From an uncultured Bacteroidales bacterium (GTDB lineage: Bacteria; Bacteroidota; Bacteroidia; Bacteroidales; F082), in the NCBI GenBank assembly GCA_937896895.1, contig CALBNV010000012.1, positions 1 to 64,000 on the forward strand: a stretch of 64,000 nucleotides of DNA. Reading direction: 5' to 3'. Positions 18,072-26,512 of the stretch are shown piece by piece. The position numbers and the translations under genes were made by a program. How positions within the stretch are numbered: the first letter of the stretch is position 1; each line of letters starts with the position of its first letter. A model generated the notes under the pieces. That model was not told where the DNA came from. It did not search any database and was given only the letters and a program-made list of their open reading frames with translations.

Positions 18072-19079
18072 ATGGCAACAAAGAAATTCAAAACATACAA
18101 GTTGCATTTTACCTCACCGCTTCATTTGGGTGATGCTCGCGATGATTATAGTGTGAGTTTGCAGACCATTGCTTCCGACACTATGTATGCGGCATTGATC
18201 TCATGCTTGGCAAAATTGGGAAAGACGATTCCCGATAATGGTGATTTGGGATGCACGATTAGCAGTTTGTTCCCATTCTACCAAAAAAACGCAGAATCCA
18301 ATGCGATTTATTTCTTTCCTAAACCTTTAAAGCAAATTTTGCCAACATCAGAAGCGGCAATCAAGGAACGCAAAAAAGTAAAGAAAGTGGCTTGGTTGGA
18401 TGCAAAATACTTTTCAAAGGCATTGAATGGAGAGCAACTTTTTGATGATGATACGATAGAAAAATTGGATAAAGGCGTTTATCTTACAGAAGAGACGATA
18501 GACAAAGATTTCATTACTTCTCAGGTGTCGCCACGCGTTACAGTCTCTCGTGATGGACAGGAAGATGCAAAGCCTTTTTATATGGATAGAATAATGTTTA
18601 AAGATTATTCTGGCTTGTATTTTGTGATAGATGGAGACACGACGCTATTGGATAAGGCAATCGCATTACTTCAATCGGAAGGCATTGGAACCGACAGAAA
18701 TGTCGGGAATGGATATTTTGAATATGAAACAAAAGAGGTTGAAATAAATATGCCTGAAGAATCTGATTGTTCAATAATATTGTCTTCGTATATACCAGAA
18801 TCCAAAGAACAACTCTCTGAAATGCTTGGTTCCGAAAAAATTGCATACGATTTTCAACGACGTGGAGGTTGGATAACTACACCGCCTCACAACACATTGC
18901 GAAAAAAATATGTGTATGCGTTTACGGCAGGCTCCGTGTTCGCTTCAAAGTGCAATGGCATCGAGCAAAAAGGGCTGGTGGGTGTTGATTTGAATCCGAC
19001 AATCAATTGGGATCAAAAAGTTGAGCACCCGATTTGGCGTTGCGGAAGAGCAATCTTTTTACCTATAAAGTTGGCTTGA
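18072..19079 (+). CDS. csm4: Csm4, RAMP subunit capping the crRNA 5' tag
   Basis: The 335-aa protein begins with FKTYKLHFTSPLHLGDARDD, typical of Csm4, followed by the SDTMYAALISCL segment and the glycine-rich GIGTDRNVGNGYF in the RAMP fold. Csm4 binds Cas10 and the 5' handle of the crRNA. The ATG at 18072 lies just after the csm3 stop; an in-frame TTG at 18054 is less likely. Confidence 0.92.
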   Translation: MATKKFKTYKLHFTSPLHLGDARDDYSVSLQTIASDTMYAALISCLAKLGKTIPDNGDLGCTISSLFPFYQKNAESNAIYFFPKPLKQILPTSEAAIKERKKVKKVAWLDAKYFSKALNGEQLFDDDTIEKLDKGVYLTEETIDKDFITSQVSPRVTVSRDGQEDAKPFYMDRIMFKDYSGLYFVIDGDTTLLDKAIALLQSEGIGTDRNVGNGYFEYETKEVEINMPEESDCSIILSSYIPESKEQLSEMLGSEKIAYDFQRRGGWITTPPHNTLRKKYVYAFTAGSVFASKCNGIEQKGLVGVDLNPTINWDQKVEHPIWRCGRAIFLPIKLA

Positions 19080-19080
19080 T

Positions 19081-20766
19081 ATGAATGGAATAAATAAGAA
19101 ATACAATATCGAGATTGAAGTATTAACGCCTCTTTCTATCGGTGCCGGAGCCGAAAAAGATTGGGTACGCGGAGTTGACTTTGTGGTAGATAATCAAAAG
19201 TTATACAAACTCAATCTAAAAAAAATGGTCAATGCAGGTTTGCGACCAGAAGAATTGTCAAATTTCTTTGCGAATAAGAATGAAAGTGGTTTAAAATCCA
19301 AATTGGCTGGAAAGTTAAAAGACGTGTCTGATGCCATAATTCCGTGTCCTATTGAATCTGATAATGATATAAAAGCATTTGTCAAGAATCAGATGAATGG
19401 GAAACCTGTGTTAGTCGGTAGCTCTTTGAAGGGCGCCATTCGTTCAGTTTTATTTGAATATTTGGGCGGAATATCAAAGAATGGACAAGAAGTTTTTGGC
19501 TCCTCGACGGTTGGTGACGAATTTATGCGTTTTATTAAAATTTCAGATGCGGAATTCGATGAAACTTCTTTAGTTAATACCAAAATTTTCAATTTGCAAA
19601 AGAAAGGCTCTTGGCAAGGAGGTTGGAAACATGGGCAGAATGAAACCTCATCGAATTACAAGGCTACGGGATTTAACACGTTGTATGAAAGTTTGATGCC
19701 GGGACAAATTGGAGTGGCTTCTTTGATGATGTCAGAGGTGGCTTATAATAAGTTTAGTACAGCAAAACAACCTCATGAGAAAGATGATAAAAAACGTCCG
19801 GTTTTATCGAATGGAATTTCAGAGTTGTGTAAAATAATCAACAAACACACAAAGAAGTATTTAGAAAAAGAAAAGTCCTTTTTTGAAAAGTATGCAACAG
19901 ATAGGACGGATGAAATTGTCCAATCTATAGACAAATTGCTCAAACAGATTCCCCAGGACAATTCCTATTGCATTTTAAAGATGTCGGCAGGTGCTGGTTT
20001 CCATTCTATTACTGGTGATTGGCAATTTGATGATTTCACAAATGGCACTTTTGATCGGAAACGCAATAGAGAAGGAAAAGTCTTGCCTAAATCTCGTAAG
20101 ATCGCATGCTATGGGGATTCTTTGTCGTTAATGGGATTTGTCAAATTGAAACCAGTTTCCGGTGAAGAAGTGGAAAAACGGAAACAAGAAATTGTGCAAC
20201 GAGAACAAGAACGTTTAGCTGAAATTCAACGCCAAAAAGAAGCCGAAGAAAGAAAAAAACGAGAAGCTGAAGAACGTCAAGCAAGATATCAATCTTTAAT
20301 CGCAGAGGCAAAAGAATTGGAATCCGAAGAGAAATATGAAGAAGCTTTAGCCAAAGCAAACGAAGCAAAAGAATTATTGCACAATGGTCGAGAGCATGAA
20401 TATTGGATTTCTCAAATTCAATATAAAGTTGATGCGATTAATGCAAAACGAGAGGTAGAAGAATTGGCAAGAAAAGATGCAGAAGCAAGAGTTACGGCTA
20501 ATAAAATCCCTCTCTCTGATAAAATATCCAATGCTTCGAAAATACCAACATTGTGTGGAAATGTGAAAACATGGTTGAAGTATGATAATAAATTTTCGGA
20601 TGAAGATTATGAAGCGTTTAAATTCAAACTAATAGAGATTTATCATGCAATGAAATCCAAAGAACAGAAAGAATTTCAAAATTTTGCCAAGTGGAAACAG
20701 GTCTCTGAAATAGTCGGCGAAGAAACCGCCCGTCAATGGTTTGATGAAATAATAAAACAACAATAG
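19081..20766 (+). CDS. csm5: Csm5 with long C-terminal helical extension
   Basis: The N-terminal 370 residues look like Csm5: IEVLTPLSIGAGAEKDWVRG, PVLVGSSLKGAIRSVLFEYL, and the late ILKMSAGAGFHSITGDW. The protein is 561 aa, about 150-200 residues longer than usual Csm5. The extra part starts near residue 365 with a highly charged coiled coil (KRKQEIVQREQERLAEIQRQ and on), then a helix-turn-helix-rich repeat-like stretch (SEEKYEEALAKANEAKELL) and a final KIPTLCGNVKTWLKYDNKF domain. The tail may recruit a partner or mediate higher-order assembly; this is inference. Confidence 0.88.
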   Translation: MNGINKKYNIEIEVLTPLSIGAGAEKDWVRGVDFVVDNQKLYKLNLKKMVNAGLRPEELSNFFANKNESGLKSKLAGKLKDVSDAIIPCPIESDNDIKAFVKNQMNGKPVLVGSSLKGAIRSVLFEYLGGISKNGQEVFGSSTVGDEFMRFIKISDAEFDETSLVNTKIFNLQKKGSWQGGWKHGQNETSSNYKATGFNTLYESLMPGQIGVASLMMSEVAYNKFSTAKQPHEKDDKKRPVLSNGISELCKIINKHTKKYLEKEKSFFEKYATDRTDEIVQSIDKLLKQIPQDNSYCILKMSAGAGFHSITGDWQFDDFTNGTFDRKRNREGKVLPKSRKIACYGDSLSLMGFVKLKPVSGEEVEKRKQEIVQREQERLAEIQRQKEAEERKKREAEERQARYQSLIAEAKELESEEKYEEALAKANEAKELLHNGREHEYWISQIQYKVDAINAKREVEELARKDAEARVTANKIPLSDKISNASKIPTLCGNVKTWLKYDNKFSDEDYEAFKFKLIEIYHAMKSKEQKEFQNFAKWKQVSEIVGEETARQWFDEIIKQQ

Positions 20767-20774
20767 AACTACCT

Positions 20775-22256
20775 ATGTCCCGCATCAAACTTTTCATTTC
20801 CAGTGTCCAAAGCGAATTTGCAGAAGAACGGCAGATGCTCGTTGATTATATCCGTGGCGATGCGCTGCTGAGCAAATTCTTCGAGCCGTTCATCTTTGAG
20901 GAACTGCCCGCGAAGGACATTTCCCCGCAGCAGATTTATTTGGATGAAGTCGGACAGTGCGATGTGTATGTCGGATTGTTCGGTGAACATTACGGCTACG
21001 AAGATGCCGAAGGCGTCTCTCCGACGGAACGCGAATACGACCATGCCACCTTGCTGCATAAAAACCGTCTGATCTTTGTCAAAAATGTGGATAAGAGACA
21101 TCCTAAGGAACAACTGCTGTTGGAAAAAGCACAGCAGGAAGTTGTGCGGAAGTCGTTCTCTAATCTGGATGCGCTGCGTGTTGCGGTCTATGCTTCATTA
21201 GTACGCTATATGGAGGAAAAAGGAATCATTCGCTGGCGGCCGTTCGATGCTTCAACCGACAATGGCGCGTCAATCAGTGATATTGATGAGGATAAGGTGC
21301 AAAACTTCATCCACCTTGCCCGCGCCAAGCGCAACTTCCCATTGGCGGAAGATACGAAAGTGGAGGTGCTGCTGCGTCACTTTGATTTGATGGATGATGA
21401 TGGGAAAATAGCCAATGCGGCCATTCTTCTTTTCGGTAAGAAGCCGCAGAAATATTTCATCACGTCAGAGGTCAAATGCGTGCAGTTTTACGGGAATGAG
21501 GTGGTCAAGCCGGTGCCTTCCTATCAGATTTACAAAGGCGATGTGTTTGAACTGGTTACACAGGCGACCAGTTTTGTGATGAGCCGCGTGGACAACTGGG
21601 TGGGCACGCGCAATGGCCCGACAGCTTCTGTTCCAACCCATCCGGAATTGCCAATGGAGGCGGTGCAGGAAGCCATCGTCAATGCGGTCTGCCACCGCGA
21701 TTATGCCAATAACGGCAGCGTGCAGGTGATGCTTTTCCGCAACCGATTGGAAATACTCAATCCTGGACATCTTCCATTTGGGATGACCATCGAGAAACTC
21801 AAAGGCCCTCATAAATCGATGCCGACCAATCCGCTGATTGCCGACCCGATGTACTGGTGCGGATACATTGAAAAATTGGGTACGGGAACCGAAGATATTT
21901 TAAAGAAGTGTTCCGAATATGGATTGAAGCGTCCTGATTTCCATCAGGATGAAGATTTCAAGGTGACGTTTTGGAGAAATGAGTCTGAAACTGTGGCAGA
22001 CGGTGATACTGTAACAGGTGAGACTGTACTCCAAGAAACTACCCAGAAAACTACCCGGAAAACTACCCAGAAAACTACCCAGAAAATATTGGAATGTATA
22101 ATGGATAATGAATTTGTTTCAAGAAAAGATTTGGCGGAGATGTGCGGCATATCACAAGATGGTATTAAATGGCAGCTCCGGCAAATGCAACAACAGGGAT
22201 TGATCCGCCGTGTCGGACCAGACAGAGGCGGACACTGGGAGATAATTGAAAAATAA
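20775..22256 (+). CDS. DUF4062 - GHKL-type ATPase-like - winged-helix protein
   Basis: The protein has three parts. Residues 1-155 begin KLFISSVQSEFAEERQMLVD, the DUF4062 pattern (a TIR/deoxyribosyltransferase-like Rossmann fold found in defence and signalling proteins). Residues 170-400 resemble the RecG-like C-terminal HATPase_c_4 region (EAIVNAVCHRDYANNG, LGTGTEDILKKC). A low-complexity TTQK repeat linker leads to a C-terminal winged helix (SRKDLAEMCGISQDGIKWQL). The gene is noticeably richer in G+C than csm2-csm5. In a type III operon it could be an effector or regulator, but it could also be a passenger gene. Confidence 0.75.
   Translation: MSRIKLFISSVQSEFAEERQMLVDYIRGDALLSKFFEPFIFEELPAKDISPQQIYLDEVGQCDVYVGLFGEHYGYEDAEGVSPTEREYDHATLLHKNRLIFVKNVDKRHPKEQLLLEKAQQEVVRKSFSNLDALRVAVYASLVRYMEEKGIIRWRPFDASTDNGASISDIDEDKVQNFIHLARAKRNFPLAEDTKVEVLLRHFDLMDDDGKIANAAILLFGKKPQKYFITSEVKCVQFYGNEVVKPVPSYQIYKGDVFELVTQATSFVMSRVDNWVGTRNGPTASVPTHPELPMEAVQEAIVNAVCHRDYANNGSVQVMLFRNRLEILNPGHLPFGMTIEKLKGPHKSMPTNPLIADPMYWCGYIEKLGTGTEDILKKCSEYGLKRPDFHQDEDFKVTFWRNESETVADGDTVTGETVLQETTQKTTRKTTQKTTQKILECIMDNEFVSRKDLAEMCGISQDGIKWQLRQMQQQGLIRRVGPDRGGHWEIIEK
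22037..22084 (+). repeat. Four tandem 12-bp repeats within the DUF4062 gene
   Basis: Four copies of AACTACCCAGAA (the second with one change, CCGG for CCAG) encode the TTQK-type linker between the ATPase-like and winged-helix parts. Because the unit is a multiple of 3, copy-number change would vary linker length without a frameshift. Confidence 0.85.
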
Positions 22257-22269
22257 AAATTAAAATTAA

Positions 22270-23379
22270 ATGGCAAAAGTTCACATAACATTACTCGGTA
22301 AAGAACCACTTCCTGTGTTTTATCCGATAGTTGAGTTTCACCAAAAAATAGTGTATCTAATTGGTACAGAGGAAAATAAAGATATTGCATTGTCAATTGG
22401 GCGCGTGCTATCCTATCTTGGTATAGAATATCATTTCTGTGAAGTTGCGGCATATGACATATTGGATACATGCCGTGTTTGTGATGAGATTCATGATAAA
22501 TATGCAGAAGATGACGAATTCCTTTATAATATTACCGGCGGAACGAAACCAATGGCAATTGGCGCTTTGATTACGGCTAAAAAACATGGTTCGGAAATTA
22601 TTTATACCAATGGGAGCAAATGTATCGACATCAATACATACGAATCTGTCGATTTACAGTGTAAACTTGATAGCGAAGTGCTGTTTATCATGCAAGGGCA
22701 GCAGATTAAAGAGATGGAAAAATATGTTGAGAATCCGATAAAAATATTAGCAGCCAAAAAAATAATGGATTTGATTGTGAATGACAATAAGGTCTACAGG
22801 GATTTGTCGGAATACAAGGAAATTTGCGCAGGAAATGTTCCTAAGAATTTCAGCCATAAAAAGATTCGGTATGCCAATGATAATGGACATATTGTTGTTG
22901 AATATGAAGGTGCAACGGTTCTTGATGTTGATTTTGAAGATTCCGACAAACTCCTGTTTGAAGGAAGATGGTGGGAGACTCTTGTTGCTGATGCTTTGTC
23001 AAAATGGTCTAATGGAAGATTCGAGATTTTGCAGAACGTGAAGTTCAAAAATAAGAGTGATGCTTCTGAATCAACAAAAGACAAGAATGAAATCGACATA
23101 CTAGTCAATTTGGGTACAACTTTCGTGATGATAGAATGTAAGTCAGGCAATCTGACGCAGAATGAAATATATAAGATGGACTATGTGAGAAACACGTACG
23201 GAAGCGACAAGTCGAAAAGCGTTCTTGTATCGTTCTATCCGGTTAAGAATGACCTGAGAGAAAAGGCAAAAGATTCCCAGATTGACATAATCTGTCCGCG
23301 AAACTATTATGTTCAATCGAAAGTGTTAAAATCTATTTCAATTGAAATGGAAAAAATAATAAGGCAATTAAATGTATAG
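22270..23379 (+). CDS. CARF-domain PD-(D/E)XK nuclease, Card1/Can2-like
   Basis: The 369-aa protein has the size and layout of Card1/Can2: an N-terminal CARF Rossmann domain with the ligand motif YNITGGTKPMAIGA (about residues 94-107), a winged-helix-like middle, and a C-terminal nuclease with E..D...ECK (Asp276, Glu289, Lys291 in NEIDIL...VMIECKSG). Such enzymes are switched on by cyclic oligoadenylate (cA4 in characterised Card1) and cut nucleic acids, giving dormancy or abortive infection. It follows the csm genes and overlaps the next CARF gene by 8 bases, implying translational coupling. Confidence 0.9.
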   Translation: MAKVHITLLGKEPLPVFYPIVEFHQKIVYLIGTEENKDIALSIGRVLSYLGIEYHFCEVAAYDILDTCRVCDEIHDKYAEDDEFLYNITGGTKPMAIGALITAKKHGSEIIYTNGSKCIDINTYESVDLQCKLDSEVLFIMQGQQIKEMEKYVENPIKILAAKKIMDLIVNDNKVYRDLSEYKEICAGNVPKNFSHKKIRYANDNGHIVVEYEGATVLDVDFEDSDKLLFEGRWWETLVADALSKWSNGRFEILQNVKFKNKSDASESTKDKNEIDILVNLGTTFVMIECKSGNLTQNEIYKMDYVRNTYGSDKSKSVLVSFYPVKNDLREKAKDSQIDIICPRNYYVQSKVLKSISIEMEKIIRQLNV

Positions 23380-24619
23380 AAAAATGAACCAAAAAACTTT
23401 GTTAGTCAGCTTAGTTAGTGACCAGACCATCCCCAACGTCCAGTTGATTAAAGAATTCAAGAAAATCTCAACGGACTACTTGTTTGTTACAACAGCGGGA
23501 ATGGAGAAAAAAGGCACTCGCTGTTGGATTGAAAACGCTTGTAACATCAAAGGAGATACTATCGAGGTTAATGAATATTCCTTTGCGGATATTAACGAAA
23601 AACTGCAATCTTGCAATTTGGGCAGGTTCGACAAGGTCGTTGTCAATCTTACGGGCGGAACGAAGATTATGACGATGGTGGCGGAAGAATTCTTCAAAAG
23701 CATTGGTGCGGACATATTTTATGTCACGGGAAAGAATAATGAATACATACGCATATTCCCGAAAGGAACTGAAAATGTGCTCGCTTTTGAACAAAAGCTG
23801 ACGGTTGCTGACTATCTGACGGCCTACGGATTTACATTCCAGGAACCCAAACCTGCCATGTTCTCAATAGACGTTGCAAAACCTATTGTCGAACTTTATA
23901 GTTCTGATGAAAGAATTCAGGCGAATATTGATGCCATTCGATTTATCAATATCCAAAGAAGTAAGGAAAAAGGTGTGAAAACGGAAGACCTGTGCAAGGT
24001 TGAATCTTTTCTGAAAGAAATCCAATTTCCTCTCCAAAATGATCAGCTGACAGCGGAAGAAGTCAAATACCTTTCTGGCGAATGGCTGGAGGAATATGTC
24101 GGGTTGAAAATCAAAGGTGAACTGAACCTGTCTGATGATGAAATCTTTGTTGGAACGAATATTTCCAAGGAAGTCGGTAACAGCAGGGAAAAGAACAACG
24201 TGCGGTTGTTGCTGGGCGATGATGCCGATCTGAAAAACGCTGATTCAAAAAATGAAATGGATGTGATGTTCATGTTCGAAGGCAAGTTTTATTCCATTGA
24301 ATGCAAATCTTCAATTATAGCGTATAAAACAATCGTTGATAAAAATGGAAATCCGGTGGAAAAACCTTATAATATTCTCGGAGAAACTATCTATAAATCC
24401 GATTCGTTGAAGGGCAAGTTTGGACTGTTTCCGCAGACAACAATCCTGACATTGACGGATTTGCAAAAATATTGGTCAGATATTCAAGATAAAGGACTTC
24501 GAAATAATCGAATGCGCGAAATGGAGAACCTTATTAACAGGGCAAATCTTTCCAACATAAAACTTGTTGACAGAAAGATGATTAATGGTTCTGAATCTAT
24601 TTTTGAACTCGTAAAATAA
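23372..24619 (+). CDS. Second CARF-domain PD-(D/E)XK nuclease
   Basis: The 415-aa protein has the same plan as its neighbour but low sequence identity. The CARF part has VNLTGGTKIMTMVAEEF (about residues 90-106) and the nuclease part has NEMDVMF...FYSIECKSS (Asp297, Glu310, Lys312). It matches DUF1887-type CARF nucleases. Its ATG overlaps the end of the preceding gene; an alternative ATG at 23384 removes four residues. Two such effectors side by side suggest different cyclic nucleotide ring sizes or a heteromeric assembly. Confidence 0.86.
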   Translation: MYRKMNQKTLLVSLVSDQTIPNVQLIKEFKKISTDYLFVTTAGMEKKGTRCWIENACNIKGDTIEVNEYSFADINEKLQSCNLGRFDKVVVNLTGGTKIMTMVAEEFFKSIGADIFYVTGKNNEYIRIFPKGTENVLAFEQKLTVADYLTAYGFTFQEPKPAMFSIDVAKPIVELYSSDERIQANIDAIRFINIQRSKEKGVKTEDLCKVESFLKEIQFPLQNDQLTAEEVKYLSGEWLEEYVGLKIKGELNLSDDEIFVGTNISKEVGNSREKNNVRLLLGDDADLKNADSKNEMDVMFMFEGKFYSIECKSSIIAYKTIVDKNGNPVEKPYNILGETIYKSDSLKGKFGLFPQTTILTLTDLQKYWSDIQDKGLRNNRMREMENLINRANLSNIKLVDRKMINGSESIFELVK

Positions 24620-24625
24620 TTGATT

Positions 24626-24988
24626 ATGCTTATCAACCTTTCAAATCATCCGTCATTGAAATGGAGCAAGGAGCAGACAGAAGCCGCCAACAGTCGGTTC
24701 GGTGAAATCATCGATTTGCTTTTCCCTGCTGTCTCGCCCGAAGGCGACGAGAATTATATCGCGGCTTTGGCCGACGAGTATTGCAACAAGGTAATTGAAC
24801 TGGCCGGCGGCACGCCCGTCACCGTGCATCTGATGGGGGAGATGACACTCGCATTTGCCATCGTCAGACGGCTGAAACAGTCCGGCATTCCGTGCGTGGC
24901 ATCCACAACTCAACGTCTGGTGAAAGAAATTGATGATGGCCATAAGGACGTCGTTTTCCGTTTCGTTAGATTTAGAAATTATCTTTAG
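24626..24988 (+). CDS. Small Rossmann-like CRISPR accessory protein (candidate ring nuclease)
   Basis: This 120-aa protein starts MLINLSNHPSLKWSKEQ and has the later motifs TVHLMGEMTLAFAIV and GIPCVASTTQRLV, ending VVFRFVRFRNYL. The alternating strand-helix pattern fits a single Rossmann-like domain. Small proteins of this kind (the Csx15/Csx16/Csx20 group) occur in type III loci and some are cyclic-oligoadenylate-degrading ring nucleases. Here it directly follows two CARF nucleases, a fitting place for an off-switch. I cannot assign it to one named family with certainty. The ATG at 24626 is preferred to a TTG at 24620. Confidence 0.6.
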   Translation: MLINLSNHPSLKWSKEQTEAANSRFGEIIDLLFPAVSPEGDENYIAALADEYCNKVIELAGGTPVTVHLMGEMTLAFAIVRRLKQSGIPCVASTTQRLVKEIDDGHKDVVFRFVRFRNYL

Positions 24989-25009
24989 TCTCTTTTGTGC
25001 AGTTTGATT

Positions 25010-26500
25010 ATGGAACAGAATGATATAACATTGACAATCAGTCAGCAGCGGATCCTGAAACAGATTCAGGATTTCATCTATCGCTCCGATGACCGCATCT
25101 TTATTCTTAAAGGTTATGCTGGTACGGGAAAAACCACAATGATGAAATTCCTAATTGATGATTTGAAAAATCACGGACAGCAGTTCAAGCTGCTCTCAAC
25201 TACCGGCAGGGCGGCCAAGGTCCTTGCTAACCATGCCGGTCACGAAGCCCGGACCATTCACAGCATGATATATAAATATAAGGATTTCAACAAGGATTTG
25301 TCGGAAATTGATGTCGCTGATGCCAAAGTCGATACCACGGGGCAGTTGCTCCTGGTCTTTGAGCCGGCTCGTCTTACGGATGATGACAGGAAGAGCATGG
25401 TCTATATCGTTGATGAGGCTTCGATGATCTCCGACACGGAAGTTCGTGTCGCGGTTCAGGCAATGTTCGGTTCTGGCAGGCTGCTGAAAGAGTTGCTTGA
25501 CTTTGACACGCTGCCTGAATCGAAATTCATTTTTGTCGGTGACCCATGCCAGCTGCCTCCAATCAATGATGTCGCGTCGCCTGCATTGTCGCCTCGTTAT
25601 TTCGCCGATGTTTTCGGCTTGTCGGCGCAGGAAGGACAACTCACCGAAATCATGCGGCAGGACAATTCCATCATAACGGCGGGAACCTATATCCGCAAGT
25701 TGTGGGCCAGGTCGCCCGACAATGAATCGGTATATCCGTCGCGCATGTGGGGCGCCGCCTTGCAATTCAGCGCATTTGAAGACATTGTCATCCACAACGA
25801 TCTGTTTGAAATGGAAAAAGACTATATGGAGGCTATCAGGCGCAACGGCTACAATGACTCGATATTCATTTGCAACAGCAACGCCAGATGTATGGAAATG
25901 TCTGAGAAAATCCGTAGGGCATTGGGCTTTGAGGGCTGCATAAAGCAAGGCGATTTGCTGATGGTGGTGCAGAACCAGTTCACTACTGGACTCATGAACG
26001 GCGATATGGTGGAGGTCGTGGAAGTCGGAGCTGAAAGCGAAAAAATCATGAGAAGCGTCAAAGACCCTCAAGGTGTGGCTTCCGAACTCGCTTTCCGTAA
26101 GGTTAAGGTGAAGGAACTCTTTACTGGAAATGAATATACAACATTGTTGTTCGAAACCATACTGACTGGCAGGCAAAACAATCTTGATGCCCGTCAGCAG
26201 TCGGGGCTGTTCCTTGATTTCATCATGCGCATGAAACGCAGGGGCATCACACAGAAATCGCACAAACAGGAATTCGACATGGCCATGCAACACGACCCGT
26301 ATCTGAACGCGCTGCGTTGTAATTACGGTTATGCCGTCACCTGCCATAAGGCCCAGGGCGGCGAGTGGAACTCGGTATATATTCAGATGCCGCGTAATAT
26401 CACGCTTAACCCGACGAAAAACAAATACCAATGGCTTTACACTGCGCTGACACGCGCGAAACACACGGTGCATGTCTGCAAGGATTTCTTCATTATATGA
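25010..26500 (+). CDS. RecD-like superfamily 1 DNA helicase
   Basis: The 496-aa protein has a Walker A motif GYAGTGKTT (residues 35-43), LLSTTGRAAKVL (motif Ia), the Walker B-like VYIVDEASMISD, FVGDPCQLPPI (motif III) and a C-terminal UvrD_C_2 segment YAVTCHKAQGGEW and YTALTRAK (motif VI). It is a compact ATP-dependent 5'-3' helicase of the RecD/Pif1-like kind with no nuclease domain. It sits 12 bases before cas1 and is co-directional with cas1-PrimPol-cas2, so involvement in spacer acquisition or substrate unwinding is plausible. An upstream TTG at 24995 is less likely as the start. Confidence 0.88.
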   Translation: MEQNDITLTISQQRILKQIQDFIYRSDDRIFILKGYAGTGKTTMMKFLIDDLKNHGQQFKLLSTTGRAAKVLANHAGHEARTIHSMIYKYKDFNKDLSEIDVADAKVDTTGQLLLVFEPARLTDDDRKSMVYIVDEASMISDTEVRVAVQAMFGSGRLLKELLDFDTLPESKFIFVGDPCQLPPINDVASPALSPRYFADVFGLSAQEGQLTEIMRQDNSIITAGTYIRKLWARSPDNESVYPSRMWGAALQFSAFEDIVIHNDLFEMEKDYMEAIRRNGYNDSIFICNSNARCMEMSEKIRRALGFEGCIKQGDLLMVVQNQFTTGLMNGDMVEVVEVGAESEKIMRSVKDPQGVASELAFRKVKVKELFTGNEYTTLLFETILTGRQNNLDARQQSGLFLDFIMRMKRRGITQKSHKQEFDMAMQHDPYLNALRCNYGYAVTCHKAQGGEWNSVYIQMPRNITLNPTKNKYQWLYTALTRAKHTVHVCKDFFII

Positions 26501-26512
26501 TAATTGAATGCT

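Noticed and set aside
25196..26473. Long minus-strand ORF (425 codons) opposite the helicase gene
   Set aside because: Composition and lack of any recognisable motif mark it as a shadow of the plus-strand RecD-like helicase, which has all its motifs.
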